DNA from: an uncultured beta proteobacterium
Lineage (GTDB): Bacteria > Pseudomonadota > Gammaproteobacteria > Burkholderiales > Burkholderiaceae_C
DNA: 55,568 nucleotides
Assembly: GCA_903830985.1 (NCBI GenBank)
Contig: CAIKVZ010000076.1
Location: forward strand, 1 to 55,568
Direction: 5' to 3'
The notes under the pieces are model-generated. The model was not told the origin of the DNA and ran no database searches. It was given only the letters and a program-made list of their open reading frames with translations. A program made the position numbers and the translations under genes. Numbering within the stretch: the stretch's first letter is position 1; the number at the start of each line of letters is the position of its first letter. Positions 7,170-15,483 of the stretch are shown here, one piece after another.

Positions 7170-8093
7170 ATGCACGGCTGGCTGGAACGCGCGCACTTTC
7201 GCCTCTGGGATTCCGACCTCGGTCACAGCTTTCGCGCCTCACCGGTGGCGATGGCTGCGGCCCTGGTCGCGCTGGTGTGCATCTTCGCTTCGGTTTTTGC
7301 CGGCTGGGTGGCGCCGCACAACCCTTTTGATCTGGCAACGTTGGAGCTGAGCGATGCGCGCCTGCCGCCGGTCTGGATCGCGGGCGGCAGCAGCAACTAC
7401 CTGCTGGGCACCGACGACCAGGGTCGCGATATTTTCTCGGCCCTGATGTACGGCGCGCGCATTTCCCTGGCTGTGGGCTTCGCTTCGGTGCTGCTGTCGG
7501 CATTGATCGGTGTGGCGCTGGGCTTGCTGGCCGGTTTTCTGGGTGGCTGGGTCGATGCCGTGCTGATGCGCCTGTGCGATGTCATGCTGTCCTTCCCGGC
7601 GATCCTGGTGGCGCTGCTGATGGCCGGCGTCGGCCGCGCGCTGTTCCCACAAGCACCCGAGTCGGTCGCCTTTGGCGTGCTGATCCTGTCCATCACCCTG
7701 ACCGGCTGGGTGCAGTACGCGCGCACGGTGCGCGGCTCGACCCTGGTGGAGCGGCACAAGGAGTACGTGCAGGCGGCGCGCGTCACCGGCGTTTCCAGTC
7801 TGCGCATCATGCGCCGCCACGTGCTGCCCAATGTGCTGGGGCCGGTGCTGGTGCTGGCCACGATACAGGTGGCCACGGCCATCATCACGGAGGCCACGCT
7901 GTCCTTTCTGGGCGTGGGCGCACCGCCCACCTCGCCCTCGCTGGGCACGCTGATCCAGGTCGGCAACAAATATCTTTTTTCCGGAGAATGGTGGATCACC
8001 TTGTTCCCCGGTGCCATGCTGGTGCTGATCTCGCTGAGCGTGAACCTGCTGGGCGACTGGCTGCGCGATGCGCTCAACCCGAGACTGAAGTGA
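7170..8093 (+). CDS. Peptide ABC transporter permease (DppC/OppC type)
   Basis: This is the second inner-membrane permease, 307 residues. The N-terminal OppC segment precedes the first helix (MAAALVALVCIFASVFAGWV). LLGTDDQGRDIFS (about residue 78) is the signature opening the transport domain in DppC proteins. The EAA loop EYVQAARVTGVS (about residue 198) couples to ATPase. Start ATG 7170 follows the binding-protein stop by 4 nt; a longer in-frame start would lie within the preceding gene. The stop overlaps the following ATG at 8093. Confidence 0.92.
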   Translation: MHGWLERAHFRLWDSDLGHSFRASPVAMAAALVALVCIFASVFAGWVAPHNPFDLATLELSDARLPPVWIAGGSSNYLLGTDDQGRDIFSALMYGARISLAVGFASVLLSALIGVALGLLAGFLGGWVDAVLMRLCDVMLSFPAILVALLMAGVGRALFPQAPESVAFGVLILSITLTGWVQYARTVRGSTLVERHKEYVQAARVTGVSSLRIMRRHVLPNVLGPVLVLATIQVATAIITEATLSFLGVGAPPTSPSLGTLIQVGNKYLFSGEWWITLFPGAMLVLISLSVNLLGDWLRDALNPRLK

Positions 8094-9067
8094 TGGCACA
8101 AGCGCTGCTGGAAGTGAAAGACCTGGTGGTCGAGTTTGTCGGTCGGCGCGGCACGCTGCGCGCGCTGGACAGGGTGTCCTTCGACATCGCGCCCGGTGAG
8201 ATCCTGGGCGTGGTGGGCGAGTCCGGTGCCGGCAAGTCGATCACGGGTGCCGCCATCATCGGCCTCATTGATGCGCCGGGACGCATTGCCGGCGGCGAGA
8301 TCCGGCTCGAGGGCGAGCGCATCGACAACTTGAGCCAGGGGCAGTTGCGCCACATCCGGGGTCGCAAGATCGGCGCCATTTTTCAGGATCCGCTGACCTC
8401 GCTCAATCCGCTGTACACCATCGGCCAGCAATTGATTCAGACCATTCTGGCGCACCGGCCCATGAGCGAGGCGCAGGCGCGCGACTGCGCTGTTGCCTTG
8501 CTGGAAGACACCGGCATCGCCGCCGCAGCGCAGCGCATGGCGCACTATCCGCACCAATTTTCCGGCGGCATGCGCCAGCGCGTGGTGATCGCCCTGGCGC
8601 TGGCCGGCGAGCCCAAGCTGATCGTGGCCGACGAGCCCACCACCGCCCTGGACGTGTCGGTGCAGGCGCAGATCATCAGCCTGCTCAAGCGCGTCTGTCG
8701 CCAGCACGGTGCGGCCGTGATGCTGATCACGCACGACATGGGTGTCATCGCTGAAACCTGCGACCGTGTGGCCGTGCTTTACGCCGGGCGCGTGGCCGAG
8801 ATCGGCCCGGTGCGCGAGGTGATTCACCACAGCGCCCACCCTTACACCGCCGGCTTGATGGCTGCCATTCCGGACATCACGCAGGACCGCGAATGGCTGC
8901 ACCAGATCGACGGCGCCATGCCGCGGCTCGATGCCATTCCCAATGGCTGCGCCTTTCACCCGCGCTGCCCCAAGGTCTTTGGTCGCTGCAGCGTTGAGCG
9001 GCCCGATTTGCTGGACGCGGGCGCAACACGAGCCGCCTGCTGGTTGCATGGGGCCCCGAACCCATGA
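8093..9067 (+). CDS. Peptide ABC transporter ATP-binding protein (DppD/OppD type)
   Basis: The product has 324 residues. It has Walker A GESGAGKS (about residue 43), Q-loop IFQDPLTSLNPLYT, signature FSGGMRQR (about 158), Walker B LIVADEPTTALDV and the H-loop ITHDMGV. It ends in the oligopeptide-type C-terminal domain with the Cys-containing [17 protein letters not shown]. It powers uptake together with the next gene, which it overlaps by 4 nt (ATGA). The start overlaps the permease stop by 1 nt (TGATG), implying translational coupling. Confidence 0.93.
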   Translation: MAQALLEVKDLVVEFVGRRGTLRALDRVSFDIAPGEILGVVGESGAGKSITGAAIIGLIDAPGRIAGGEIRLEGERIDNLSQGQLRHIRGRKIGAIFQDPLTSLNPLYTIGQQLIQTILAHRPMSEAQARDCAVALLEDTGIAAAAQRMAHYPHQFSGGMRQRVVIALALAGEPKLIVADEPTTALDVSVQAQIISLLKRVCRQHGAAVMLITHDMGVIAETCDRVAVLYAGRVAEIGPVREVIHHSAHPYTAGLMAAIPDITQDREWLHQIDGAMPRLDAIPNGCAFHPRCPKVFGRCSVERPDLLDAGATRAACWLHGAPNP

Positions 9068-10083
9068 CAACTTCTCCCCTGGTCCAGGTCAGCGACCTGG
9101 CGAAAACCTTCGACGTGTCCGCGCCCTGGCTGAACCGCGTGCTCGAAGGCAAGCCGCGACTGCTGCTGCACGCCGTGGATGGCGTGAGTTTCGAGATTGA
9201 AAAAGGTCAGACCCTGGCGCTGGTGGGTGAATCGGGCTGCGGCAAGAGCACGGTGGCGCGGCTGCTGGTGGGGTTGTACCAGCCATCGCGCGGCAGCGTG
9301 CAGTTCGACCAAAAGGACCTGCACGCCGGACTCAAGGGCCCCGGCAGCGAAGTCCTGCACAAGCGCATCCAGATGATTTTTCAGGACCCCTACGCCAGCC
9401 TTAACCCGCGCTGGCGCGTGCAGGACATCGTGGGCGAGCCGTTGACCGAGCATGGACTGGTGCAGGGCAAGGACGAATTGGCGACGCGCGTTGGCGAACT
9501 GCTGCGCTCGGTGGGCCTGAGCGAACTCGATGGCCCCAAGTACCCGCACCAGTTTTCCGGTGGCCAGCGCCAGCGCATTTCCATTGCCCGCGCTCTGGCG
9601 ACGAACCCAGAATTCCTGGTGTGCGACGAACCGACTTCGGCGCTCGACGTGTCGGTGCAGGCCCAGGTGCTCAACATCATGAAGGACCTGCAGCGCCGCC
9701 TCGGGCTGACCTATTTGTTCATCTCGCACAACCTGGCCGTGGTGCGCCATGTGAGCGACCAGGTGGGCGTCATGTACCTGGGGCGACTCGTGGAACTGGC
9801 GGACAAGCAGACCCTGTTTGCCCAGCCGCAGCATCCTTATACGCGCATGCTGCTCGACGCCATCCCGAAGTTGCACGACACGGGGCGCGCGCGCACGCCG
9901 GTGCAGGGCGAGGTGCCCAATCCGCTGGCCCCCCCCAGCGGTTGTGCCTTCCATCCGCGCTGCCCGCACGCCAATGCGCGCTGCCTGGCCGAGCGACCGG
10001 TCTTGCTGCAAATGGGGGCCGCGCGCATTGCCTGCCACGCGGTGCAGGAACAGCGTATTGCGTTACATGCCGAGCGTGTTTGA
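9064..10083 (+). CDS. Peptide ABC transporter ATP-binding protein (DppF/OppF type)
   Basis: This is the second ATPase of the importer, 339 residues. It has Walker [10 protein letters not shown] (about residue 57), [13 protein letters not shown] at the Q-loop, signature FSGGQRQR (about 164), Walker [14 protein letters not shown], and the C-terminal domain with [16 protein letters not shown]. The N-terminal insert before the core ([20 protein letters not shown]) is typical of OppF-type subunits. It is the last gene of the operon; a toxin-antitoxin pair with its own promoter-like sequence follows. Confidence 0.93.
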   Translation: MTTSPLVQVSDLAKTFDVSAPWLNRVLEGKPRLLLHAVDGVSFEIEKGQTLALVGESGCGKSTVARLLVGLYQPSRGSVQFDQKDLHAGLKGPGSEVLHKRIQMIFQDPYASLNPRWRVQDIVGEPLTEHGLVQGKDELATRVGELLRSVGLSELDGPKYPHQFSGGQRQRISIARALATNPEFLVCDEPTSALDVSVQAQVLNIMKDLQRRLGLTYLFISHNLAVVRHVSDQVGVMYLGRLVELADKQTLFAQPQHPYTRMLLDAIPKLHDTGRARTPVQGEVPNPLAPPSGCAFHPRCPHANARCLAERPVLLQMGAARIACHAVQEQRIALHAERV

Positions 10084-10115
10084 GAGGCTGGCTGGGGATC
10101 CTTGAACATCGAGGC

Positions 10116-10144
10116 CTGGCACAAATTCTTTGGTTTGTGATAAT
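10116..10144 (+). promoter_or_regulatory. Extended -10 promoter of the toxin-antitoxin pair
   Basis: CTGGCA (10116-10121), a 17-bp spacer ending TGT, and GATAAT (10139-10144) form an extended -10 promoter. Only 8 nt separate the -10 from the antitoxin ATG, so the transcript would start at or next to the start codon. Confidence 0.45.
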
Positions 10145-10152
10145 CTTGAATC

Positions 10153-10341
10153 ATGAGTTCAGTGCTGGATCCCATCATTTCCGAATTTGCAACCCAAGAG
10201 CAGGCTGATAGCCACGCTCAGTGGTTTTGTGCCAAAGTGCAAGAAGCGATTCAGAGCACAAAGCCGCGGATTCCACATGATCAGGTCATGGCCGAAATGG
10301 ACGCCATCATTGCCACTGCAGAGGCGGTTCGCGTGGTCTAA
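10153..10341 (+). CDS. Antitoxin of a type II toxin-antitoxin pair (RelB/StbD-like)
   Basis: This small acidic protein of 62 residues contains [19 protein letters not shown] and [16 protein letters not shown]. That is the pattern of short stability-determinant antitoxins encoded just upstream of ParE/RelE toxins, with a C-terminal segment that probably wraps the toxin. It ends 14 nt before the toxin ATG. No clear Shine-Dalgarno sequence lies in front of ATG 10153. It is expected to neutralise the toxin and repress the shared promoter; family assignment is by pattern only. Confidence 0.75.
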   Translation: MSSVLDPIISEFATQEQADSHAQWFCAKVQEAIQSTKPRIPHDQVMAEMDAIIATAEAVRVV

Positions 10342-10355
10342 AGGTTTCGATCGCG

Positions 10356-10628
10356 ATGCAGATCGATTGGAGCGACGAAGCACGAAACGATTTGGCATCC
10401 GTCATCGGGTATATCGCCGAACGTCATCCTCAAGCTGCGAAATCCCTCAGGCGGTCCATCGAGGAAGCCCTCACACCGGCGCTCGAGCATCCCTACCTTT
10501 ATCGACGCGGCAAGGTGGCTGGTACCCGAGAGATCGTTGTGCATCCCGACTACATCCTGGTGTATCGGGTGCTTCCAGGCCTTCTGGAGGTGTTGCGAGT
10601 CTTGCATGCGCGGCAGAATTACCCCTGA
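10356..10628 (+). CDS. ParE/RelE-family toxin
   Basis: The product has 90 residues. It opens MQIDWSDEARNDLASVIGYI and continues with ARG-free helix AKSLRRSIEEAL, then YLYRRGKVAGTREIVVHPDY and ILVYRVLPGLLEVLRVLHARQ. This is the full ParE/RelE fold order, including the conserved late Arg and HARQ. Such proteins inhibit gyrase (ParE) or cut mRNA on ribosomes (RelE); which applies cannot be decided here. It pairs with the antitoxin directly upstream. The frame is intact, unlike the BrnT remnant at 3094. Confidence 0.82.
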   Translation: MQIDWSDEARNDLASVIGYIAERHPQAAKSLRRSIEEALTPALEHPYLYRRGKVAGTREIVVHPDYILVYRVLPGLLEVLRVLHARQNYP

Positions 10629-10649
10629 GCCTGACCCGCAGCCAGGGAT

Positions 10650-11465
10650 TCAAGGCAGTTCCGCCTGCCCCATGCGCTGTCCGATGACCCCAGCGCGGTT
10701 CGCCAGGTAGTCGGAGTTGGGCAGCTTTTCGAAGTACTTGGGACGCGGCAGCATCACGGCCAGTCGCGCGGCCTCGCCGGTGCTGAGTTGGCGCGCGCTT
10801 TTGCGGTAATAGTGCTGGGCCGCGGCCTCGGCGCCGAACACGCCGGTTCCCCATTCCACGCTGTTCAGGTAGATCTCCAGGATACGCTGCTTGTCCAGCA
10901 AGGCTTCCAGCATCAGCGTCAGGACAAACTCCTGGCCCTTGCGCAGCAGCGTGCGCTCGCCCGACAGGAACAGGTTTTTCGCCAGTTGCTGTGTGATGGT
11001 GGAGCCGCCGACCACCTTGGGCGCGCGGCCCGGTTTGGCAGAACTGTTCACCGCAGGGGCTCGGCGAGCCGCCTGCTCCTGCGCCTTGGCGTTTTTCTGC
11101 CAGGCTTTCTCCAGCGCCTCCCAATCGACGCCGTCGTGCAGCGCGAACTCGCTGTCCTCAGAGGCGATGACGGCGCGCTTCAGGTGGTCGGAGATGGCGC
11201 TGTACGGCACCCATTCCTGCAACCAGGGTGCGGCGCGTGAGGGCCGCCCCCGGCTGTCGGTGCCGGGCTGCGTGGTGTTGAGCCGCCAGGCTTCGGAGCG
11301 CTGGAACGCCGTGGACTGCGGGTCCAGCCAGAGCATGAACGCAATGCGGCTGAGGAAAAACAATTGCAGCGCCAGCGCGCTCAAGCCCACCCAGGCCAGC
11401 CAGCGCCACAGCGGCTTCAGCCCGGTCGAAGCTGACGTGTTCTGGCCGCCGGCACGACGGCTCAT
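10650..11465 (-). CDS. mtgA: Monofunctional peptidoglycan glycosyltransferase
   Basis: The product has 271 residues. A short basic N-terminus is followed by one membrane helix ([20 protein letters not shown]). The GT51 domain carries the catalytic-Glu motif [18 protein letters not shown] (about residue 95), then [16 protein letters not shown] and [13 protein letters not shown]. It polymerises lipid II into glycan strands at the inner membrane. Compared with typical MtgA (about 240 aa) it has a slightly longer insert ([19 protein letters not shown]) between conserved motifs. Its start overlaps the aroE stop by 4 nt. Confidence 0.92.
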   Translation of the reverse strand: MSRRAGGQNTSASTGLKPLWRWLAWVGLSALALQLFFLSRIAFMLWLDPQSTAFQRSEAWRLNTTQPGTDSRGRPSRAAPWLQEWVPYSAISDHLKRAVIASEDSEFALHDGVDWEALEKAWQKNAKAQEQAARRAPAVNSSAKPGRAPKVVGGSTITQQLAKNLFLSGERTLLRKGQEFVLTLMLEALLDKQRILEIYLNSVEWGTGVFGAEAAAQHYYRKSARQLSTGEAARLAVMLPRPKYFEKLPNSDYLANRAGVIGQRMGQAELP

Positions 11466-12340
11466 AAGTCACGCAATTCTTGCAGCACCTGGGCGGAAGG
11501 CGGACGCACGCCGCGCCAGATGAAAAAGGCTTCCGCCGCCTGCTCCACCAGCATGCCCAGGCCGTCGCGCGGCTGCGCGCCATGCGCCTGCGCCCAATGC
11601 AGGAAACCCTGGGCCGCCGGGCCGTACATCATGTCGACCACCAGGGCGCCCGGCTTGAGCGTGCTGGCGGCGATGGGAATGTCGCCGCCGCTCAGGCTGC
11701 TGCTGCTGGCGTTGATCACCACGTCGTAGGCGTCGCTCACCTCGGTCAGTGCGCAGGCCTGTAGCGCGGTTGTTGTGAGTTGGGCCAGATCGGCATGCCT
11801 TTGCACCAAGGCATGCGCCTTGGCCGGGCTGCGATTCGCCACCGTGATGCGCGCCGGCCGGGCCTGCAACAGCGGGCCCAGCACGCCCGCCGCGGCGCCG
11901 CCGGCGCCCAGCAGCAGGATGGAGAGGCCGGCCAGCGCGATGCCGGCGTTGTGCTCGATGTCGTGCACCAATCCTGCGCCGTCGGTGTTGTCGGCGTGGA
12001 TGCCATCGTCGGCCAGCCAGAGTGTGTTGGCCGCACCGGCCAGCGTGGCGCGCGCGCTGGCGTGTCGGGCCAGGTTGAAGGCCTGAAACTTGAAGGGCAC
12101 GGTCACGTTGCAGCCGCGCGCCGTGCCGTCGCTGCTGGTCATGAAGGCGCGCATCGTGTCGGCAAATCCGTCCAGTGGCGCCAGTAGCCGGTCGTAGTGC
12201 AGCGTCTGACCCGTGAGCTGGGCGAAGCGCGCATGGATCCAGGGCGACTTGCTGTGCGCCACGGGGTTGCCGATGACGCGGTACTGGTCGATGGCCGTCT
12301 GGCTATCAGCCAGAGGGTGGAGATGGGTGTCGTTCTGCAT
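11462..12340 (-). CDS. aroE: Shikimate dehydrogenase
   Basis: The product has 292 residues. It reduces 3-dehydroshikimate with NADPH in chorismate synthesis. The N-terminal substrate motif [19 protein letters not shown] has the conserved Ser pair, followed by [10 protein letters not shown] with catalytic Lys and [12 protein letters not shown] with the partner Asp. The Rossmann motif is [12 protein letters not shown] and the NADP-phosphate site is [29 protein letters not shown] and [16 protein letters not shown] complete the family pattern. It is preceded by 5 nt after the TonB-like gene and overlaps mtgA, so it is translated from the same minus-strand operon. Confidence 0.94.
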   Translation of the reverse strand: MQNDTHLHPLADSQTAIDQYRVIGNPVAHSKSPWIHARFAQLTGQTLHYDRLLAPLDGFADTMRAFMTSSDGTARGCNVTVPFKFQAFNLARHASARATLAGAANTLWLADDGIHADNTDGAGLVHDIEHNAGIALAGLSILLLGAGGAAAGVLGPLLQARPARITVANRSPAKAHALVQRHADLAQLTTTALQACALTEVSDAYDVVINASSSSLSGGDIPIAASTLKPGALVVDMMYGPAAQGFLHWAQAHGAQPRDGLGMLVEQAAEAFFIWRGVRPPSAQVLQELRDL

Positions 12341-12345
12341 GCGGT

Positions 12346-13194
12346 TCAGGGCGAGCTGATTCGGGTTTCCAGGGTTTCTTCGCGCGTGAAGCGAAAGCGC
12401 GCCACCATGACGAACTGGTCAAATTCGCGCCGCATGGCAGTGCTGAAAGCGCCAAACGGTCCAGCCGCCCGGGCGATGGCTTGGGCGCGCCGGTCCAGGC
12501 TTTGATTGCCCGAGCTTTGCACCACTTCGGTCGCCAGCACCTGGCCGTCATGGTTCACGGTGATGATCATGGTCAGCTCACCGTAGAGCTTGTTGCCGGC
12601 GGCCGTGGGGAAGTTGTCCGTTCCCTTGGCCTCGATGCTTTGCCGCAGCTTGTCGTAGTACACGGCGTAGACCGCACCCTGCGTGGCGGCACTGACATAG
12701 CGCTTTTTCGGCCTGGCGTTTTGTTCGTTGACGCGGCGCTCGATCTCGGCCAGCAGTTTGATGAGCTGGCGTCGCCGGTCTTCCTCGGCTTGGGCCTGCG
12801 GGTTCTTGCTGCTTTGTGCGGCGTCGGGCAGCGACGCCACTTCCTGCTTGATCTGCGCCAGCAGCATGGACTGCTGCTCGTTCATGGCCTCGAGCTTGCG
12901 CTGCGCGTCCTGCACGGCATCGCCCAGGTCCGTCACCAGCGACGGCGGCAGCGGCGTGGTGGCGCGACCTGTTTCGGACTCGCCGCCGCCGGCGAGCGAG
13001 TATTGGGCGATGGCCTGGGCCTTGGTGGGGTCCTCGTTGCTTTTGGCGTTGACCAGGATGACGTCCAACGCCGTGTCCTGAAACACCCGCTTGAGGCCTT
13101 CGGGGTCAATGAAGCGCACGCTCAGCAGCAATGCGTGGGCGAGGACGGAGACGCCCAAAGCCCATTGCAAGGTGCTGAAGCGGCGCAGCTTCAC
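12346..13194 (-). CDS. TonB-like energy-transducer family protein
   Basis: The product has 282 residues. One N-terminal membrane helix (LQWALGVSVLAHALLLSVRF) anchors it in the inner membrane. A long charged, Gln/Glu-rich and probably coiled middle follows (QRKLEAMNEQQSMLLAQI, about residues 95-165). The C-terminal domain resembles TonB: LYGELTMIITVNHDGQVLATE, SSGNQSLDRRAQAIARAAGPFGAF, then FVMVARFRFTRE. Unlike classical TonB it lacks a Pro-rich linker. It overlaps the upstream RNase gene by 4 nt. Its role may be envelope spanning or transport energisation; no ExbBD lies nearby. Confidence 0.75.
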   Translation of the reverse strand: MKLRRFSTLQWALGVSVLAHALLLSVRFIDPEGLKRVFQDTALDVILVNAKSNEDPTKAQAIAQYSLAGGGESETGRATTPLPPSLVTDLGDAVQDAQRKLEAMNEQQSMLLAQIKQEVASLPDAAQSSKNPQAQAEEDRRRQLIKLLAEIERRVNEQNARPKKRYVSAATQGAVYAVYYDKLRQSIEAKGTDNFPTAAGNKLYGELTMIITVNHDGQVLATEVVQSSGNQSLDRRAQAIARAAGPFGAFSTAMRREFDQFVMVARFRFTREETLETRISSP

Positions 13195-15263
13195 GGCGTT
13201 GTGGCGGTGCCTGTGGCCACCTCGGGTTCCGACAGGTCCATGGCCAGTGCGATCGGCCCCACCGGCGCGTCATCGTCTTCGCCCTCCGGTTCCTGCGCCT
13301 GGGCCGCATCGGCGCCGGCCTCGCTGTCCAGGCGCTCGAGCAGCGTGCCGCTCACGTCCAGGGCGATCTCGTCCACCGTGCCCAGCCTGATGCGCAGCCG
13401 CGCGCCGCGCGGCAGGCCAGGTACGCCCATGACCGGCAGCACCAGTGGCAAGTCGTCGGCGCGCACCAGCACGCCGCCGGGGATCTCCTTGAAAACGCTG
13501 ACCACCAGTTCGGTGATGCCTTGCTGGTGCAGGTACTTCAGCGTCCAGAAGCGTTCCATGCCCTGCTGGTAGCCGTTGTAGGCGGCGTAGGTGGCGTCAA
13601 ACGCCGAGATGATGGCAAACAGTTCGGTGTCGCGCGGCTTGAAGGGGGCGGCCAGCGCGGCGGTGCGGCCGTGTTTGGCGCAGGCGATGATCTGCCACTG
13701 GTTCACCAGGTCGGTGTAGCGGCGCAGCGGTGAGCTGCTCCAGGCGTAGCTGGGCACGCCGATGCCGGCATGCGGCAGGGCCTTGGTGCCCATGCGCACC
13801 TTGACACCCGGCGCCAGGCTGGCCTGGCTGCGGTAGATGCCGGGCACGCCGAGTTCGGCCATCCACTGGCCCCAGCTGCTGTTGGCCAGGATCATGGCCT
13901 CGGCCACGATCAGGTCCAGCGGCGCGCCGCGCTGGCGCACGCTGATCTGCACCTGCTCGTCGCCCTTGGGCTCCGCGCCGTCGTTGCCGACGAGCTTGAA
14001 GTTGTAGTCGGGACGATTGAAGTTCTCCGGCTTGCCACGCACCACTTCGCGCTGGGCCTTGAGCTGTTTGGCCAAGCGAAACAGGAAGGACAGTTGGCTG
14101 CGCTCGATGCGCGCCGGCAGCGGCGTGTTGGCGTGTTCGAAAGCCGGGTTTTCCAGCCACTCGGGCGTCACGATGGCGTCGAGCTGGTCGTGGCGCAGGT
14201 TCACGGCGATGGGCACGCGTTCCAGCTTGGTGACGCTGGACTGGATGGCCAGCGTGGCCTCGTCCAGCGTGACGTACAGCGACACCGCCGGGCAGTCCTT
14301 GCCCTCCTGCAAGGTGTAGCTTTGCACCACGGCATCGGGCAGCATCGTCACCTTGTAGCCCGGCATGTAGACCGTGGACAGGCGCGCACGACCCGCCAGG
14401 TCGATGGCGCTGCCCGGCAGCACCGCCAGGCCCGGCGCTGCGATGTGGATGCCCAGCACCACGATGCCGCTGCCCAGACCCTGCACCGACAGGGCGTCGT
14501 CGATTTCGGTGGTGGCCGAGTCGTCGATGGAGAAGGCCTGCACATTCGCCAGCGGCAGCTCGTCCAGGATGGGCGGCGCCTGCAGGGCAGGGAAGTCCGT
14601 GCCCTTGGGGAAGTTCTCGAACAGGAAGCGCTTCCAGTGGAACTGGTAGGGCGAATCAATGGCGCCAGCCTGTTGCAGCAGGTCCAGCGGCGCCTTGTGC
14701 GTGGCGCGCGAGGCCTCCACAACCGCCTTGTACTCGGGGGCGTTCTTGTCCGGTTTGAACAGGATCTTGAACAGCTGCTCGCGAATCGCGGGTGGGCAGT
14801 CGCCGGTGCTCAGTGCCTGCGTCCAGTCGGCAATCTGCTGGGCCACGGCCTTCTTTTTCTCGATCGCGGCCAGTGCCAGTTGCAGGATGTCGGCCGTCGC
14901 CTTGCGAAAGCGTCCCTTGCCGGCGCGGCGGAAGTAGTGCGGCGCGTCGAACAGGCAAAACAGCATGGCGGCTTGCTGTTCCAGCGTGGGATTGGCGCTG
15001 AAGTACTCCCGCGCCAGATCGGCGAAACCGAATTCGTCCTCGGGCGCAAACTCCCAGGCGAGTTCCAGTTCGATGGTCGCGCCCAGGGCCTGGGCCTGGC
15101 GCAGCAAATCGGCCGGCGCCGGCTTGTCGAACTTCAGCAGCAGGTTGGCGTTCTTCACCTTCACGCGCTTGCCGCTGTCCAACTCCACCTGCGTCGAGGC
15201 ATCGGCCTCGGACAGCACACGTCCGGCCAGAAATTTTCCGGCATCTTCAAATAGTACAAACAT
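13191..15263 (-). CDS. RNase II/R-type 3'-5' exoribonuclease (RNB domain)
   Basis: The product has 690 residues. The centre carries the RNB catalytic motif FSIDDSATTEIDDALSV (about residue 247) with the metal-binding Asp residues. SSSPLRRYTDLVNQW (about 520) supplies the conserved Arg residues near the active site. The N-terminal part (MFVLFEDAGKFLAGRVLSE) resembles the short OB-like lead of the Burkholderiales RNase II group rather than the longer RNase R. The C-terminus ends with an acidic tail (AQAQEPEGEDDDAPVG). It degrades single-stranded RNA. First gene of the minus-strand operon with the TonB-like gene, aroE and mtgA. Confidence 0.85.
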   Translation of the reverse strand: MFVLFEDAGKFLAGRVLSEADASTQVELDSGKRVKVKNANLLLKFDKPAPADLLRQAQALGATIELELAWEFAPEDEFGFADLAREYFSANPTLEQQAAMLFCLFDAPHYFRRAGKGRFRKATADILQLALAAIEKKKAVAQQIADWTQALSTGDCPPAIREQLFKILFKPDKNAPEYKAVVEASRATHKAPLDLLQQAGAIDSPYQFHWKRFLFENFPKGTDFPALQAPPILDELPLANVQAFSIDDSATTEIDDALSVQGLGSGIVVLGIHIAAPGLAVLPGSAIDLAGRARLSTVYMPGYKVTMLPDAVVQSYTLQEGKDCPAVSLYVTLDEATLAIQSSVTKLERVPIAVNLRHDQLDAIVTPEWLENPAFEHANTPLPARIERSQLSFLFRLAKQLKAQREVVRGKPENFNRPDYNFKLVGNDGAEPKGDEQVQISVRQRGAPLDLIVAEAMILANSSWGQWMAELGVPGIYRSQASLAPGVKVRMGTKALPHAGIGVPSYAWSSSPLRRYTDLVNQWQIIACAKHGRTAALAAPFKPRDTELFAIISAFDATYAAYNGYQQGMERFWTLKYLHQQGITELVVSVFKEIPGGVLVRADDLPLVLPVMGVPGLPRGARLRIRLGTVDEIALDVSGTLLERLDSEAGADAAQAQEPEGEDDDAPVGPIALAMDLSEPEVATGTATTP

Positions 15264-15384
15264 GGGCCGGATTGTCCCATGGCCGGCGCCAGCACCGTCA
15301 GTTCGCGCATTGACATGGACGTGTCACCCTTTTGCAGTAATCTACGCAAGCCCCGGGAGGGGGCGGTAGCCACAACTTTCATCC

Positions 15385-15483
15385 ATGACGACTCGCCTCA
15401 CCTTTCTGTTTGCGATGATCGCGTCGGCCCTGCTGGCGCTCACGCTGCTGCGCGGCGAGAAGAAAAGCTTGGACGCCCCATGA
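15385..15483 (+). CDS. Small hydrophobic peptide translationally coupled to eutB
   Basis: A 32-codon frame starts at ATG 15385. It encodes MTTRLTFLFAMIASALLALT followed by LLRGEKKSLDAP: a single membrane-spanning segment with a positively charged C-terminal tail. Its TGA overlaps the eutB ATG (ATGA at 15480-15483). That is the same arrangement as eutB-eutC, suggesting coupled translation. I do not recognise a family. It could be a real small membrane protein, a leader controlling eutB translation, or chance. GGGAGGGGG at 15354-15362 is rather far upstream to be its ribosome-binding site. Confidence 0.45.
   Translation: MTTRLTFLFAMIASALLALTLLRGEKKSLDAP

Noticed and set aside
15264-15384. Cobalamin riboswitch upstream of the B12-dependent eutBC genes
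   Set aside because: CAAGCCCCGGGAG loosely resembles the end of a B12 box, but the interval is too short for the whole riboswitch and other conserved boxes are absent.
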